The position numbers and the translations under genes were made by a program. Of a stretch of DNA of 64,000 nt, positions 1 to 8,923 are shown one piece after another; position 1 is the first letter of the stretch, and each line of letters begins with the position of its first letter. This DNA is from Pseudomonas sp. Choline-02u-1 (GTDB taxonomy: Bacteria > Pseudomonadota > Gammaproteobacteria > Pseudomonadales > Pseudomonadaceae), in the NCBI RefSeq assembly GCF_002836515.1, contig NZ_PJBC01000067.1, positions 1 through 64,000 of the forward strand, in the 5' to 3' direction. The notes below the pieces were generated by a model. That model had not been told where the DNA came from, did no database searches, and saw nothing but the letters and a program-made list of their open reading frames with translations.

Positions 1-42
1 GGTCCGGAGGCAAATCGACAATCTTCAGTACAACCAGAATTC

Positions 43-71
43 CTGTGGGAGTGGGCTTGCCCGTGAAGGGG
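43..71. repeat. Degenerate REP half-site
   Basis: The 71 bases before the dnaE2 stop codon hold no gene. They contain a diverged copy of the GGGAGCGGGCTTGCTCGCG-type REP found at other places in this window (here GGGAGTGGGCTTGCCCGTG). Only one arm is visible. Confidence 0.4.
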
Positions 72-3000
72 TCAGTGAAAGTCCCGGCTTTGCACGTGAA
101 TGCCATTAAGCAGTGGACTGAGGTCGCTCAGGCGCCCGGCGATCAAGTGGCGCACATCGCCTTCGCGTTCCCAGCGGCCGTCGACCTTGAGCAATTGCGA
201 ACCGACCAGTACCTGTCGCTGCCGCTCAGCCAAGTCACGCCAGACCAACACATTGACGTTGCCAAACTCGTCTTCCAACGTCACGAACGTCACCCCGCTG
301 GCCGTACCGGGGCGCTGTCGGCCAGTGACCAGGCCTGCCACGCTGACCGGCCGGCCGTGTTCAATATCCATCAATTCCCGCGAGCTGCGGCAACGCCGGG
401 CCTGCAACTCACCACGCAACAACGCCAACGGATGCGGCCCCAGTGTGGTGCCCACCGTCGCGTAATCGGCGTGCAGGTCTTCGCCAACGCTGGGTTTGGG
501 CAGGACGATTTTGATTTCTTCCTCGTTGGGCAGGCCGGCGAAGAGGCCGAGTTGTTTCTGTACCCCGGCCACTTCCCAACGCGCGCGATGACGATGCCCG
601 GCCAGGCCGCGCAGAGCGCCGGAGTCTGCAAGCAAGGCCTGCGCACGACTGTCGAGGGCGGCGCGCTCACCCAGGTCAGCGACATTGGCAAAGGCTCCGT
701 GTCGGCGCGCGGCTTCGATACGCCGGGCATCTTCTTCGCGAAACCCCTTGATCATGCGCAGGCCCATGCGAATCGCCGGCTGCCCGGCACTCAGCGGCTC
801 AAGGCTGCAATCCCAGTCGCTGGCGCGCACGTCCACCGGACGGATCTGCAACTGGTGTCGGCGCGCGTCCTGCAGAATCTGGTCAGGGCTGTAGAAGCCC
901 ATCGGCCAACTGTTGATCAGCGCACAGGCGAACGCCGCCGGCTCGTGGCACTTGAGCCAGCAACTGGCGTAAGTCAGCAAAGCAAAACTGGCAGCGTGGG
1001 ATTCGGGAAAACCGTAACTGCCGAATCCCTTTATCTGCTCGAAGATCTGCGCGGCGAATTCCGGTGTGTAGCCGTTTTTTTCCATGCCGGCGGCGAGACG
1101 CGCCTTGTGCGGCTCCAGTCCACCATGGCGTTTCCACGCAGCCATGGAGCGGCGCAACTGATCGGCCTCGCCGGGACTGTAGTCGGCAGCCACGATGGCG
1201 ATCTGCATGACCTGCTCCTGAAACAGCGGCACGCCCAGGGTTCTTTCCAGCACGACTTTGAGCGCCGGCGACGGATAGGTTTCCGCTTCTTCATTATTAC
1301 GTCGGCGCAAGTACGGATGAACCATGCCGCCCTGAATCGGCCCGGGCCGGACGATCGCCACCTCAATGACCAGATCGTAGAACGTCTGCGGCTTCAGACG
1401 CGGCAGCATCGACATCTGCGCCCGCGATTCGATTTGAAACACACCGACCGTATCGGCACGGCTGATCATGGCGTAGGTCGGTTTGTCTTCTGGCGGGATC
1501 GTTGCGAGCGTCAGGTTCAGATCACGATGACGACGCAGCAAGTCAAAGCAGCGGCGAATCGCACTGAGCATGCCCAACGCCAGAATGTCGACCTTGAGCA
1601 GGCCGACGGCATCGAGATCGTCCTTGTCCCACTGAATGATCGTACGGTCGGCCATGGCTGCATTTTCGACCGGCACCAGGGTGTCCAGCGGCTGTTCGGA
1701 AATCACGAAACCGCCGGGATGCTGGGACAAGTGCCGGGGGAAGCCGATCAGTTGCCCGGTCAGGCTCAGCACCCGACGCAGCACCGGGCTGTCGGGGTCG
1801 AAGCCACCTTCACGCAAGCGTTCCAGCGGCGGCGTTTCATCGCTCCAGCGGCCGCAGCAATCGGCCAGCGCGTTGATCTGATCCGGCGGCAGTCCGAGCG
1901 CCTTGGCCACATCGCGCACGGCGCCGGTGGCGTGATAGGTGCTGACCACCGCCGTCAACGCCGCACGCCGCCGACCGTAACGGTTGAACACGTATTGCAG
2001 GACTTCTTCACGGCGCTCGTGCTCGAAATCGACATCGATGTCCGGCGGTTCGTTGCGCTCTTTCGACATGAAGCGCTCAAACAGCAGCGTGGTGCGGTCG
2101 GGGTCGATCTCGGTGATGCCCAAGGCATAACACACCGCCGAGTTGGCGGCCGAACCGCGCCCCTGACAGAGGATGTTCTGCGTGCGGGCGAAACACACCA
2201 CGTCGTGCACGGTGAGGAAGTAGCTTTCGTAGCCGAGCTCGGCGATCAGCTTCAGTTCTTTATTGATCTGTCTGAGCACCTTGAAGGGCACGCCTTTTTC
2301 CCAGCGCCAGGCGATGCCTTGTTTGGTCAGGTGCCGCAACCAGGAACTGGCACTCTGGCCCTCGGGCACCAGCTCTTTCGGGTACTGATAACGCAGCTCG
2401 CTCAGCTCGAAAGTGCAACGCCTGGCCAATTTGACCGACTCCTCGAGCAAGGCCGGCGGATACAACTCGCGCAGCACTTCAAGACTGCGTAAATGCCGCT
2501 CACCATTGGGATGCAGGCGCAGACCCGCTTCGGCCACGGGTACGTGATGACGGATCGCGGTCATGGTGTCCTGCAGGGCGCGGCGCCCCCGTGCATGCAT
2601 GTGCACATCACCGCTGGCTACTGCCGGGATTTGCAACTCAGCTGCGAGCGTCAGCAATGCCGCCAACCGCTGCTGGTCATTCTGCCCTCGATGCAGTTGC
2701 ACCGAGAGCCACAAACGTTCACCGAATGTCTGTTTCAGCCAGCGCCCTTCGTTCTGGTCGTTCGCTGAATCCGGCACCCACAACACCAGCAAACCGGGCA
2801 GCGCTTGGGCGAAGTCTTCGCGCAAAACCTGATACTGGCCTTTCTGCGTACGGCGCCGGGCCTGGGTGATCAAGCCGCACAGGGCTTGATAACCGGCAAG
2901 GTTTTCCACCAGCAGCACCAGTTTCGGGCCGTTATCGATGCGAATTTCGCTACCGATGATCAGCGGCAACTCAACGGATTTTGCTGCTTGCCAAGCACGG

Positions 3001-3149
3001 ACGATCCCGGCCAGGGTGCATTCATCGGTAATCGCCAGCGCTTGATAACCATGCTTTTTCGCCCGCTGAAACAGCTCCAGCGCGCTCGAGGCTCCGCGCT
3101 GGAAACTGAAGTTCGACAGGCAATGCAGTTCGGCATATCCGGCATTCAT
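72..3149 (-). CDS. dnaE2: Error-prone DNA polymerase DnaE2 (ImuC)
   Basis: C-family polymerase of the mutasome, which carries out translesion synthesis after DNA damage. The 1025-residue product starts with a PHP domain (HCLSNFSF near residue 9) and has the catalytic palm motif PDIDVDF around residues 368-374, so it should be active. An OB-fold-like nucleic-acid-binding segment (SVAGLVTGRQRP, then GNVNVLVW) lies near the C-terminus. The start is placed at MNAGYAELHC rather than seven codons upstream, because that ATG overlaps the imuB stop as ATGA, a typical translational coupling. It is the last gene of lexA2-imuA-imuB-dnaE2. DnaE1 is excluded by the operon context and the shorter length (DnaE1 is about 1170 residues). 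Confidence 0.97.
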   Translation of the reverse strand: MNAGYAELHCLSNFSFQRGASSALELFQRAKKHGYQALAITDECTLAGIVRAWQAAKSVELPLIIGSEIRIDNGPKLVLLVENLAGYQALCGLITQARRRTQKGQYQVLREDFAQALPGLLVLWVPDSANDQNEGRWLKQTFGERLWLSVQLHRGQNDQQRLAALLTLAAELQIPAVASGDVHMHARGRRALQDTMTAIRHHVPVAEAGLRLHPNGERHLRSLEVLRELYPPALLEESVKLARRCTFELSELRYQYPKELVPEGQSASSWLRHLTKQGIAWRWEKGVPFKVLRQINKELKLIAELGYESYFLTVHDVVCFARTQNILCQGRGSAANSAVCYALGITEIDPDRTTLLFERFMSKERNEPPDIDVDFEHERREEVLQYVFNRYGRRRAALTAVVSTYHATGAVRDVAKALGLPPDQINALADCCGRWSDETPPLERLREGGFDPDSPVLRRVLSLTGQLIGFPRHLSQHPGGFVISEQPLDTLVPVENAAMADRTIIQWDKDDLDAVGLLKVDILALGMLSAIRRCFDLLRRHRDLNLTLATIPPEDKPTYAMISRADTVGVFQIESRAQMSMLPRLKPQTFYDLVIEVAIVRPGPIQGGMVHPYLRRRNNEEAETYPSPALKVVLERTLGVPLFQEQVMQIAIVAADYSPGEADQLRRSMAAWKRHGGLEPHKARLAAGMEKNGYTPEFAAQIFEQIKGFGSYGFPESHAASFALLTYASCWLKCHEPAAFACALINSWPMGFYSPDQILQDARRHQLQIRPVDVRASDWDCSLEPLSAGQPAIRMGLRMIKGFREEDARRIEAARRHGAFANVADLGERAALDSRAQALLADSGALRGLAGHRHRARWEVAGVQKQLGLFAGLPNEEEIKIVLPKPSVGEDLHADYATVGTTLGPHPLALLRGELQARRCRSSRELMDIEHGRPVSVAGLVTGRQRPGTASGVTFVTLEDEFGNVNVLVWRDLAERQRQVLVGSQLLKVDGRWEREGDVRHLIAGRLSDLSPLLNGIHVQSRDFH

Positions 3150-4561
3150 GCGAACCAGCCCTGCAGCCATAGCGGACCGCCCTCACCCACCGCGCGCCAG
3201 GCCCAGCCCTGCTGACCGGTGCGGTTCTGGATCAGGTAATAATCACGCCGCACGTCGCCACCGTCCCACCAACCGGACTCGATGCGCTCCGGCCCCATGA
3301 GAATCCGCGCTGAACCTTCCGGCACGCTTTGAGGTTCGTTGAGCAACCAGCCCGGGCGCTGCAGGTTGGGCAAGCCTGGACAAGGCTGTTTATCGACGGC
3401 GTTCTGCCATGCACACTCGGGGCGGTGATCGGCCTGAAAACGCAGCCCTTGCACCGCGTCATCACCCAACCGTGCGCGCAGGCGCTCGCGCAATTGCTCC
3501 CAGGGCAAAGTCTGCTGCGGGCGGTCGTCGAACAGTTCCTGATATTGCGGGACAAAAGTCGGCAGATCCTCGGCGCGCAAGCGAAAACCACGTACCGGCG
3601 CCTCGACCTGCACTTGTTCCAGTCGCCCACGGGCCAGTTCGAAGAGCATCGCCGCGTCACGTTCGGCACTGAGCAGGCCGACCTTGATCACCGTGTCCGG
3701 CAGCCCGGCATGTTCCAGATGCAGGTCGAAGCGCTGCACTCCGCTGTCGCGTCCACAGAGAAACGCCGATAGATCGCCGGTCAAGCGTCGTAACGGGAAC
3801 AGCAAGGCCTGATGGGACTGCACATCGAAATTGAGTTCGATGCGGCTATCGAAACGGTCCGGCGGTAGATAGAACGCCAGCGCCAGGGGGCGTGCGCCGA
3901 ACAGCGTGTCGAGGTGTTTGAGCATTTGAGCTTCGAAACGTCGGGCCAGTGCCTGGCGTGGCAGACTTTGCACCTGACTGAGGTTGCGCAGGCCCATGCG
4001 CGATAACGCCGTAGCGACATTCGGCTCCAGCCCGACACGATCAACCGGCAATTGCCCGAGGTGATGCTGCAAGGCTTCGCCGTCCGGCACCACCAAGCCA
4101 TCGTAGGCATTGGCCAACACCCGCGCGGCCACCGGGTTCGGCGCGGCGACGATGCGGTGACGAAAGCCCAGGTCTTTCAACTCCTGGCGCAGACGGGCTT
4201 CGAATTGCGGCCAGGTACCGAACAGACCGAGACTGGATTCGATCTCGAACACCACAGTGCGCGGGTAATGCACGCTGACCTGAGCACTGAAACGATAGGC
4301 CCAAGCGGCCAGAAACTGCTGCCAGTGCTCGACCTCGGCCAGCTCGTAATCGGCGGTGGCAAAGCCTTTGCTCATGGCTTGCGCGGCAGGCATCGACATG
4401 CCGGGGCGCAGGCCGAGTTTGCGCGCCGCCGGATTCACCGCTTGCAGCATCCGGCGCTGGGCCGGGCCGCTGAGCAGGATCAGCGGCTCGTCGGGATCAG
4501 GACGCTGACGCAGCACGGCGTCGAGCGCCAATTGCGGAAACAGGATACATACCCAGCGCAT
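3146..4561 (-). CDS. imuB: ImuB, Y-family polymerase-like mutasome hub
   Basis: Y-family polymerase homologue (471 residues) that in characterised mutasomes bridges DnaE2, ImuA and the beta clamp rather than synthesising DNA. The catalytic acidic residues appear to be missing: the N-terminal strand reads CILFPQLALD where active Pol IV has an Asp, and the usual SxDE motif is replaced by FEIESSLGLFG. A QQTLPW stretch towards the C-terminus could be the clamp-binding motif (inference). The start MRWVCILFPQ lies five bases after the imuA stop; the longer upstream reading frame has an atypical, Cys-rich N-terminus. It overlaps dnaE2 by 4 bp (ATGA). Confidence 0.95.
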   Translation of the reverse strand: MRWVCILFPQLALDAVLRQRPDPDEPLILLSGPAQRRMLQAVNPAARKLGLRPGMSMPAAQAMSKGFATADYELAEVEHWQQFLAAWAYRFSAQVSVHYPRTVVFEIESSLGLFGTWPQFEARLRQELKDLGFRHRIVAAPNPVAARVLANAYDGLVVPDGEALQHHLGQLPVDRVGLEPNVATALSRMGLRNLSQVQSLPRQALARRFEAQMLKHLDTLFGARPLALAFYLPPDRFDSRIELNFDVQSHQALLFPLRRLTGDLSAFLCGRDSGVQRFDLHLEHAGLPDTVIKVGLLSAERDAAMLFELARGRLEQVQVEAPVRGFRLRAEDLPTFVPQYQELFDDRPQQTLPWEQLRERLRARLGDDAVQGLRFQADHRPECAWQNAVDKQPCPGLPNLQRPGWLLNEPQSVPEGSARILMGPERIESGWWDGGDVRRDYYLIQNRTGQQGWAWRAVGEGGPLWLQGWFA

Positions 4562-4566
4562 GACGA

Positions 4567-5183
4567 TCAGTGCCCCAAAGCAAAGGCAATCGGCGTCGCA
4601 CGGGCCAGCCCGCCACGGCACTTGAGCACGCGTAGCTGCGCCGGCTTGGCATCGATGGCAATGCGTAACGCTGCCGGTGACGGGTTAACCGCTTCGCTCA
4701 ACGGGCGCCAGGCAAATGCCAGGGTCTGGCCGGTTTCCGCCGCCACCTGCAAACGCCGCAAGGCTCGGTCATCAGCCTTGTTTGGCCAGCACAGTACCGC
4801 GCCGCAACTGCCCGAGCGCAGGCATTGCTCCGCCGCCCACAAGGCATCGCGTTCGCTGGCCTGAATCACTGACAGCTGGCGCAGATCGACTCCGGCATTG
4901 GCCCAGGCCTGCGGGTACGGCACGAACGGCGGCGCCACCAGCACGATGCGTTCACCGGCCGCCGACAATCGCGCCAGGGTCGGCCAGACCAGTTGCAACT
5001 CGCCGACACCGGGGCCAGCAAGGAGGATTTCGCTCAATGCCGATTCCGGCCAGCCACCGCTGGGCAGGGCCGCGTCCAATGCCGCATGCCCGGTCGGCTG
5101 CGGACTCGCCGCCGGTGGCGCAGGCCGGCCGCGCCAGACCTGGCCGCCATTGAACAGCGTATCCAGTGCAACGACGGCGCCCA

Positions 5184-5184
<1 letters not shown>
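4567..5184 (-). CDS. imuA: ImuA, RecA-like mutasome component
   Basis: 205-residue protein of the ImuA/SulA-like family, distantly related to RecA, and required with ImuB and DnaE2 for damage-induced mutagenesis. Visible features are a RecA-core-like stretch (LSEILLAGPGVGELQLVWPT) without a canonical Walker A GKT, and a hydrophobic strand ERIVLVAPP. The start codon overlaps the lexA2 stop by one base (TGATG), and imuB follows five bases after the stop, so expression should be coupled and under LexA2 control. Older annotations sometimes call it a cell division inhibitor SulA. Confidence 0.93.
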
Positions 5185-5801
<617 letters not shown>

Positions 5802-5854
5802 TTGTACTCCTGTGGGAATTTCCTGACAAGAACCGCCAGTCGGCGCAAGCCGAC

Positions 5855-5911
5855 GTAGGAGCTGCCGAAGGCTGCGATCTGATCGTTCCCACGCTCTGCG
5901 TGGGAACGATC
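5855..5911. repeat. REP half-site plus 14-bp hairpin
   Basis: A GGAGCTGCCGAAGGCTGCG-type REP (5855-5880) is followed directly by a perfect inverted repeat with 14-bp arms (GATCGTTCCCACGC) and a TCT loop at 5881-5911. It separates the end of the eight-gene operon from the lexA2 promoter and may end or stabilise the upstream transcript. No T-run follows on the minus strand, so a classical terminator is unlikely. Confidence 0.65.
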
Positions 5912-5922
5912 ATCGGATAAGG

Positions 5923-6201
5923 TCAGGAATCCAGTTGCGCCAGGTACTCCCACGGGTAAATCCCGCGCTGATGGCCGTCGCTGAACACCAGTTGCACGCC
6001 ATAACCCTGCGGGTTGACCTCTATCAGGCGTACACGATCATCAACCAGCGGTGTAACGCCGCGCAGGCGAAACGCGCGGCATTGCGAGCACGGGCATTGT
6101 CGGCGCAGATCGGCATGCTTGAGCAGCGATTCACGCCCGTCCGGCCACCTCAGGCGTAACGTGCGCGCACTTTGCGAATTGCCCACCGACAGCGGGTTCA
6201 C
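5923..6201 (-). CDS. DUF971 (GBBH-like N-terminal domain) protein
   Basis: 92-residue stand-alone DUF971 protein. The family is a small beta-rich fold, also found as the N-terminal domain of gamma-butyrobetaine hydroxylase and fused to some Mrp/ApbC iron-sulfur carriers. A CPCSQCR cluster (about residues 36-42) is typical of the zinc-binding part. The GTG start overlaps the stop of the HEAT-repeat gene (GTGA). It is the last gene of the AprAB-like/ABC operon, which suggests a link to the iron-sulfur or oxidoreductase proteins encoded upstream; its own function is unknown. Confidence 0.85.
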   Translation of the reverse strand: MNPLSVGNSQSARTLRLRWPDGRESLLKHADLRRQCPCSQCRAFRLRGVTPLVDDRVRLIEVNPQGYGVQLVFSDGHQRGIYPWEYLAQLDS

Positions 6202-7160
6202 TGCAACTGACTCAACGCGATGCGCACGGCTTTGCGCACTTCCGGGTCGCCATCGTCCTGCGCCGCCTGCAACGCGGCCACGGCGCCGCGATCGTTCAAT
6301 TCACCGAGGGCCAGCGCAGCTTCCTTGCGCAAGTTGCTGATGCGGTGGCCGAGGGTGTCGATCAGCGCGTCCCGCGCCGGGGCGAAGCGCAAGCGGCCGA
6401 GGCTGCGAGTGGCGCGCAGGCGCACTTGCCAATAGTCATCGTTCAGTGCTTCGACCAGAGCCGGGCCGGCGTCGCTGTGGCCGACCTTGCCCAGGGTAGT
6501 CGCAGCCTCTTCGCGCACTTGCCAGGCAGGATCGTGCAAGGCTTGGCGCAGCGCCGGCAACACCTCGGCATCGCTGGCCAGACCGAGCGCGCCGGTGGCG
6601 GCGCGGCGCACTTCGGTGTCCGGATCGTCGCTGGCCAGTTGCGCCAGGGCTGGCAGCGCGTCGAGCTGTTTGAGCCAGCCGAGCACGCCGACCGCTTCGC
6701 GACGAACACTGGCGTCAGCATCCTCCAAGGCGGCGGAGGCCGCCGGCGCGGCTTCGGCGAAGCGCAATTCTCGTAGCGCCCGAAAGGCGGCTATGCGCAC
6801 ACTGACATCGGCATGAGTGGTCCACGGCAGAATCACCCGCCCCGCCGCTGCCGTCTTGAGCAGGCTCAGACTCTGCGCCGCGGCCGATTGCACAGCGGGC
6901 GCCGGATCCGTCAGTGCCTCGCACAGGGCTTGCACGACCGCTTCGTCCTCCCACGCTTCGAGCAGACGTGCCGCCTCAGCGCGGACGTCCTCGGCGGGAT
7001 CCTGTCGCAGTCGATCGACCAGCCAGAGCAAGCCATCCGGCTCCTCCAGATCGGCCAGATCAATCAGGGCAATGCGCCGCACGCCGGCGTCTGCAGCCGT
7101 CAGACGCGGTTGCAGGGCGAGGATGTCTTCGTTGTCGGTCACAGCAAAAATAGAGGTCAT
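6198..7160 (-). CDS. HEAT-repeat protein
   Basis: 320 residues made almost entirely of about nine helical HEAT/PBS-lyase-like repeats of 30-31 residues (for example PDTEVRRAATGALGLA and PAWQVREEAATTLGKV). No signal peptide or membrane segment is visible, so it should be a cytoplasmic scaffold. Short HEAT proteins of this type include phycobilin lyase subunits and partners that hold cofactor proteins, but no chromophore gene is present here. The ATG overlaps the ABC ATPase stop (ATGA) and its own stop overlaps the DUF971 start, so it belongs to the same message. Its specific role is unknown. Confidence 0.9.
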   Translation of the reverse strand: MTSIFAVTDNEDILALQPRLTAADAGVRRIALIDLADLEEPDGLLWLVDRLRQDPAEDVRAEAARLLEAWEDEAVVQALCEALTDPAPAVQSAAAQSLSLLKTAAAGRVILPWTTHADVSVRIAAFRALRELRFAEAAPAASAALEDADASVRREAVGVLGWLKQLDALPALAQLASDDPDTEVRRAATGALGLASDAEVLPALRQALHDPAWQVREEAATTLGKVGHSDAGPALVEALNDDYWQVRLRATRSLGRLRFAPARDALIDTLGHRISNLRKEAALALGELNDRGAVAALQAAQDDGDPEVRKAVRIALSQLQ

Positions 7161-8005
7161 AGGGCAAATCGCGGCAAAGGGTTTTCAGGAGGCAGGCCGA
7201 GCGGATTGAGGCGCGGCAGCGGGCGTTCGTTGTCGTGGCGCAGCAGGTCGAGGCAATGGCGTTTGAGGCGAGCGAATGCCGGGCTGGTCACCAGTTCGCT
7301 GGTGCGTGGACGCGGGAAATCCAGACGCAAGTCTTCGATGATCCGCCCCGGTCGCGCGCTCATCACCAGCAAGCGGTCAGCGAGAAACAGCGCCTCGTCG
7401 ATGTCGTGAGTGACGAAAACCACGGTGGTGCGGATGTGCGTCCAGATGTCCAGCAGCAGCTCCTGCATGTTCAGACGGGTCAACGCATCCAGCGCGCCGA
7501 AGGGCTCGTCCATCAGCAACAGGCGCGGGCGATTGACCAGCACCCGGGCGATCTCCACCCGCTGCTGCATGCCACCGGAGAGCTGATCCGGCCAGCGTTC
7601 GGAAAAGTCTTCGAGACCGACCAGTTTGAGGATTTCATCAGCGGCGCGATGCCGCTCAGCCTTGCCGATGCCGCGCATCTTCAGGCCGAAGGCGACGTTG
7701 TCGCGCACCGTTCGCCACGGGAACAACGTGTGATGCTGGAACACCATGCCGCGCTGTGGTGATGGTCCGGCCACCTCGTTGCCGTCGACTTTCAGGCTGC
7801 CGGTCTTGGCGCTCAAGTGTCCGGCCAGAGCGCCGAGCAAGGTCGACTTGCCACAACCGGACGGGCCGAGAATACAGACGAACTGGCCGGGTTCGATCTG
7901 GCAATCGAGGCCCTGCACCGCTTCGAAAGCTTCGCGCCCCTGACCGAGGACGATGGACAACTGGCGGATGTCGATTCGCCCGTCCGGGGTTTGCATGACG
8001 CTCAT
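7157..8005 (-). CDS. ABC transporter ATPase (SsuB/TauB/NrtD type)
   Basis: 282-residue nucleotide-binding subunit of an importer. It has Walker A GPSGCGKST, Q-loop FQHHTLFPW, signature LSGGMQQR, Walker B LLLMDEP and switch His in VTHD, all intact. Sequence style and partners place it in the nitrate/sulfonate/taurine importer group. The start MSVMQTPDG is chosen because it overlaps the permease stop as ATGA; the longer upstream frame reads through the permease gene. A tail of about 25 residues (RPLPRLNPLGLPPENPLPRF) extends past the usual end of the family. Substrate unknown. Confidence 0.93.
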   Translation of the reverse strand: MSVMQTPDGRIDIRQLSIVLGQGREAFEAVQGLDCQIEPGQFVCILGPSGCGKSTLLGALAGHLSAKTGSLKVDGNEVAGPSPQRGMVFQHHTLFPWRTVRDNVAFGLKMRGIGKAERHRAADEILKLVGLEDFSERWPDQLSGGMQQRVEIARVLVNRPRLLLMDEPFGALDALTRLNMQELLLDIWTHIRTTVVFVTHDIDEALFLADRLLVMSARPGRIIEDLRLDFPRPRTSELVTSPAFARLKRHCLDLLRHDNERPLPRLNPLGLPPENPLPRFAL

Positions 8006-8787
8006 CAGGCTTTGCCTCGCGGTCGATGCCAGGGCGTGAACAAGCCGCCCAGGCGTTTGATCAGCCAACTGCTGCCCATGCCCAACACACCGATCAAGAG
8101 CATGCCGACGACAATGTCGGCGTAGTTCTGAATGGTGTAGGACTCCCAGGTGTAGTAACCGATGCCGAACTGCCCGGAGATCATTTCCGCCGTTACCAGA
8201 CAGAACCACGAAGTGCCCATGCCGATCGCCAGACCAGTGATGATGCTCGGCGCAGTGCCCGGCAGGATCACCTCCAGCAGAATCGCCCGGCGCCCTGCTC
8301 CGAGGCTTTTCGCCGAGGCAATCAGGCGTGGATCAACGCCTTCGACGCCGTGCACGGTATTGAGCAGGATCGGGAACAGCGCGCCGGTGAAGGTGATGAA
8401 AACCATCGACAATTCCGAGGACGGAAACATCAGGATCGCCAGCGGGATCCAGGCCACGGCGGGGATCGGGCGCAGGACTTCCAGTGGCGGCAACAGAAGG
8501 TCTTCGGCCCATTTCGAACGGCCGATGGCCAGGCCCAGCGCGATGCCGATGATCAACGCCGCCAGATAACCGGCAAAAACGCGGCCAAGGCTGCTGCTCA
8601 AGTGCTGCCAGAGTTTGCCCGAATCGCCCAGGCCCAGCGCAGCTTCGATGACGGCCAGTGGCGTCGGCACGTTCGCGAAGGTGACCAGGCCGAGGTTCCA
8701 GTGGTGACTGGCGGCGAGCTGCCAGAACAATAGGCAGAGCAACAGTGAAGCGGCTCTCGGGAACCAACGTAAACAGGATCGATACAC
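8005..8787 (-). CDS. ABC transporter permease (SsuC/TauC type)
   Basis: 260-residue inner-membrane permease of the BPD_transp_1 family with about six hydrophobic segments. The coupling loop with EAxxxGAxxxxI/L spacing appears as SAKSLGAGRRAILLEVILPGT. The GTG at 8787 is used as start because AGAGG lies seven bases upstream; the TTG at 8802 has no ribosome-binding site. The stop overlaps the ATPase start. With the neighbouring ATPase and binding protein it forms a complete importer. Confidence 0.92.
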   Translation of the reverse strand: MYRSCLRWFPRAASLLLCLLFWQLAASHHWNLGLVTFANVPTPLAVIEAALGLGDSGKLWQHLSSSLGRVFAGYLAALIIGIALGLAIGRSKWAEDLLLPPLEVLRPIPAVAWIPLAILMFPSSELSMVFITFTGALFPILLNTVHGVEGVDPRLIASAKSLGAGRRAILLEVILPGTAPSIITGLAIGMGTSWFCLVTAEMISGQFGIGYYTWESYTIQNYADIVVGMLLIGVLGMGSSWLIKRLGGLFTPWHRPRGKA

Positions 8788-8813
8788 AATTATTCCTCTC
8801 AACCGGGATCCTT

Positions 8814-8902
8814 TGTGGGAGCGGGCTTGCTCGTGAATGCGGTGTGTCAGGCAATTATTTATTTACTGATGCACCGCCTTCGCGAGCAAGCCCGCTCCCA
8901 CA
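8814..8902. repeat. REP pair, GGGAGCGGGCTTGCTCG type
   Basis: Two oppositely oriented copies of the tGTGGGAGCGGGCTTGCTCG element (8814-8833 and 8881-8902) with an AT-rich spacer. They fill the gap between the binding-protein and permease genes and would form a hairpin inside the operon transcript. Confidence 0.8.
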
Positions 8903-8923
8903 GAGAGTCGGGCGTACCGAAGA

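Noticed and set aside
45..2492. 815-residue open frame on the plus strand
   Set aside because: It is antisense to dnaE2, which has clear catalytic motifs; the frame is a product of high GC codon bias.
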